From Mycteria americana (lineage: Eukaryota; Chordata; Aves; Ciconiiformes; Ciconiidae), in assembly GCF_035582795.1 (NCBI RefSeq), contig NC_134368.1, positions 13,994,001-14,058,000 on the forward strand: a stretch of 64,000 nucleotides of DNA, read 5' to 3'. Shown in pieces: positions 63,970 through 64,000 of this stretch. The notes below the pieces were generated by a model. It was not told where the DNA came from, searched no databases, and saw only the letters and a list, made by a program, of their open reading frames with translations. The position numbers were made by a program, and so were the translations under genes. Position 1 is the stretch's first letter. The number at the start of each line of letters is the position of its first letter.

Positions 63970-64000
63970 AGAATAGAATAGAATATTTCAGTTGGAAGGC
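63970..64000 (-). mobile_element. CR1 LINE 3' end, cut by the window edge
   Basis: AGAATAGAATAGAATATTTC followed by AGTTGGAAGGC is the reverse complement of a typical avian CR1 3' end with its short ATTCT-type tail repeats. The body of the element would continue to the right. Orientation is minus, the same as KIAA0232. Confidence 0.8.

Larger units (their letters stand above)
54644..64000. other. KIAA0232: KIAA0232 intronic DNA to the right edge
   Basis: About 9.4 kb with no long minus-strand frame, so the giant central exon expected for KIAA0232 must lie beyond the right edge. The stretch holds two tandem duplications (56,734-56,781 and 59,105-59,194), an ancient CR1 relic (59.68-60.77 kb), G/T- and G-rich tracts near 58.43 and 61.93 kb, a C run near 55,138, and a CR1 starting at 63,970. 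Sequence at about 61.24-61.62 kb also has the look of an old repeat but I cannot name it. Confidence 0.55.

Noticed and set aside
1..64000. A novel defence, mobile or biosynthetic system
   Set aside because: Everything supported is a vertebrate gene, promoter, repeat or intron; nothing indicates a gene cluster or undescribed system.

Overview
The window is ordinary vertebrate nuclear DNA and almost certainly avian. It has single-copy genes split into small GT-AG exons with long AT-rich introns, two sharp CpG islands, several CR1 LINE copies, and a solo LTR of a family I know from neoavian birds. That points to a neoavian (non-galliform) species, although the species cannot be read from the sequence. 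No operons, CRISPR arrays, phage or bacterial features are present. Most apparent ORFs are chance open frames in introns or in the CpG islands.

Two genes lie head-to-tail on the minus strand. The left two thirds (about 1 to 41,000) is the 5' half of TBC1D14, a TBC-domain protein of recycling endosomes and autophagy. A CpG-island promoter sits at about 40.1-41.2 kb, with a first coding exon at 40,397-40,439. The large N-terminal exon is at 34,201-34,936 and a third coding exon at 17,563-17,683. The reading frame is continuous across all three, and the TBC-domain exons lie beyond the left edge. A second CpG island at about 1.9-2.7 kb lies inside intron 3. On the minus strand it holds an ATG directly followed by a splice donor, which fits an internal promoter for a short isoform.

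The right third (about 48.4-64 kb) is the 3' end of KIAA0232, an uncharacterised conserved vertebrate gene. Four small coding exons (54,443-54,524; 53,879-53,980; 52,053-52,150; 50,912-51,091) join in frame to give the last 153 residues. They are followed by a 3' UTR of about 2.5 kb with a well-formed poly(A) site near 48.45 kb. The 5' part of the gene, including the giant central exon I expect from the human gene, lies to the right of the window. About 7 kb of intergenic DNA separates the KIAA0232 poly(A) site from the TBC1D14 promoter. The same neighbours in the same orientation occur on human 4p16.1 (recalled knowledge), which supports both identifications.

Transposable elements are a solo ERVL-like LTR (33,375-33,945) with a 5-bp target duplication, CR1 fragments at about 25.85-26.32 kb, 53.50-53.69 kb and 63.97 kb to the window end, and two very old CR1-type relics at about 46.16-46.31 kb and 59.68-60.77 kb. 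There are also short tandem duplications, homopolymer runs and A/C-only tracts. I found no previously undescribed system. The most interesting points are the predicted N-terminal extension of TBC1D14, where the aligned human start codon is ACA, and the ATG-at-donor structure in the internal CpG island.
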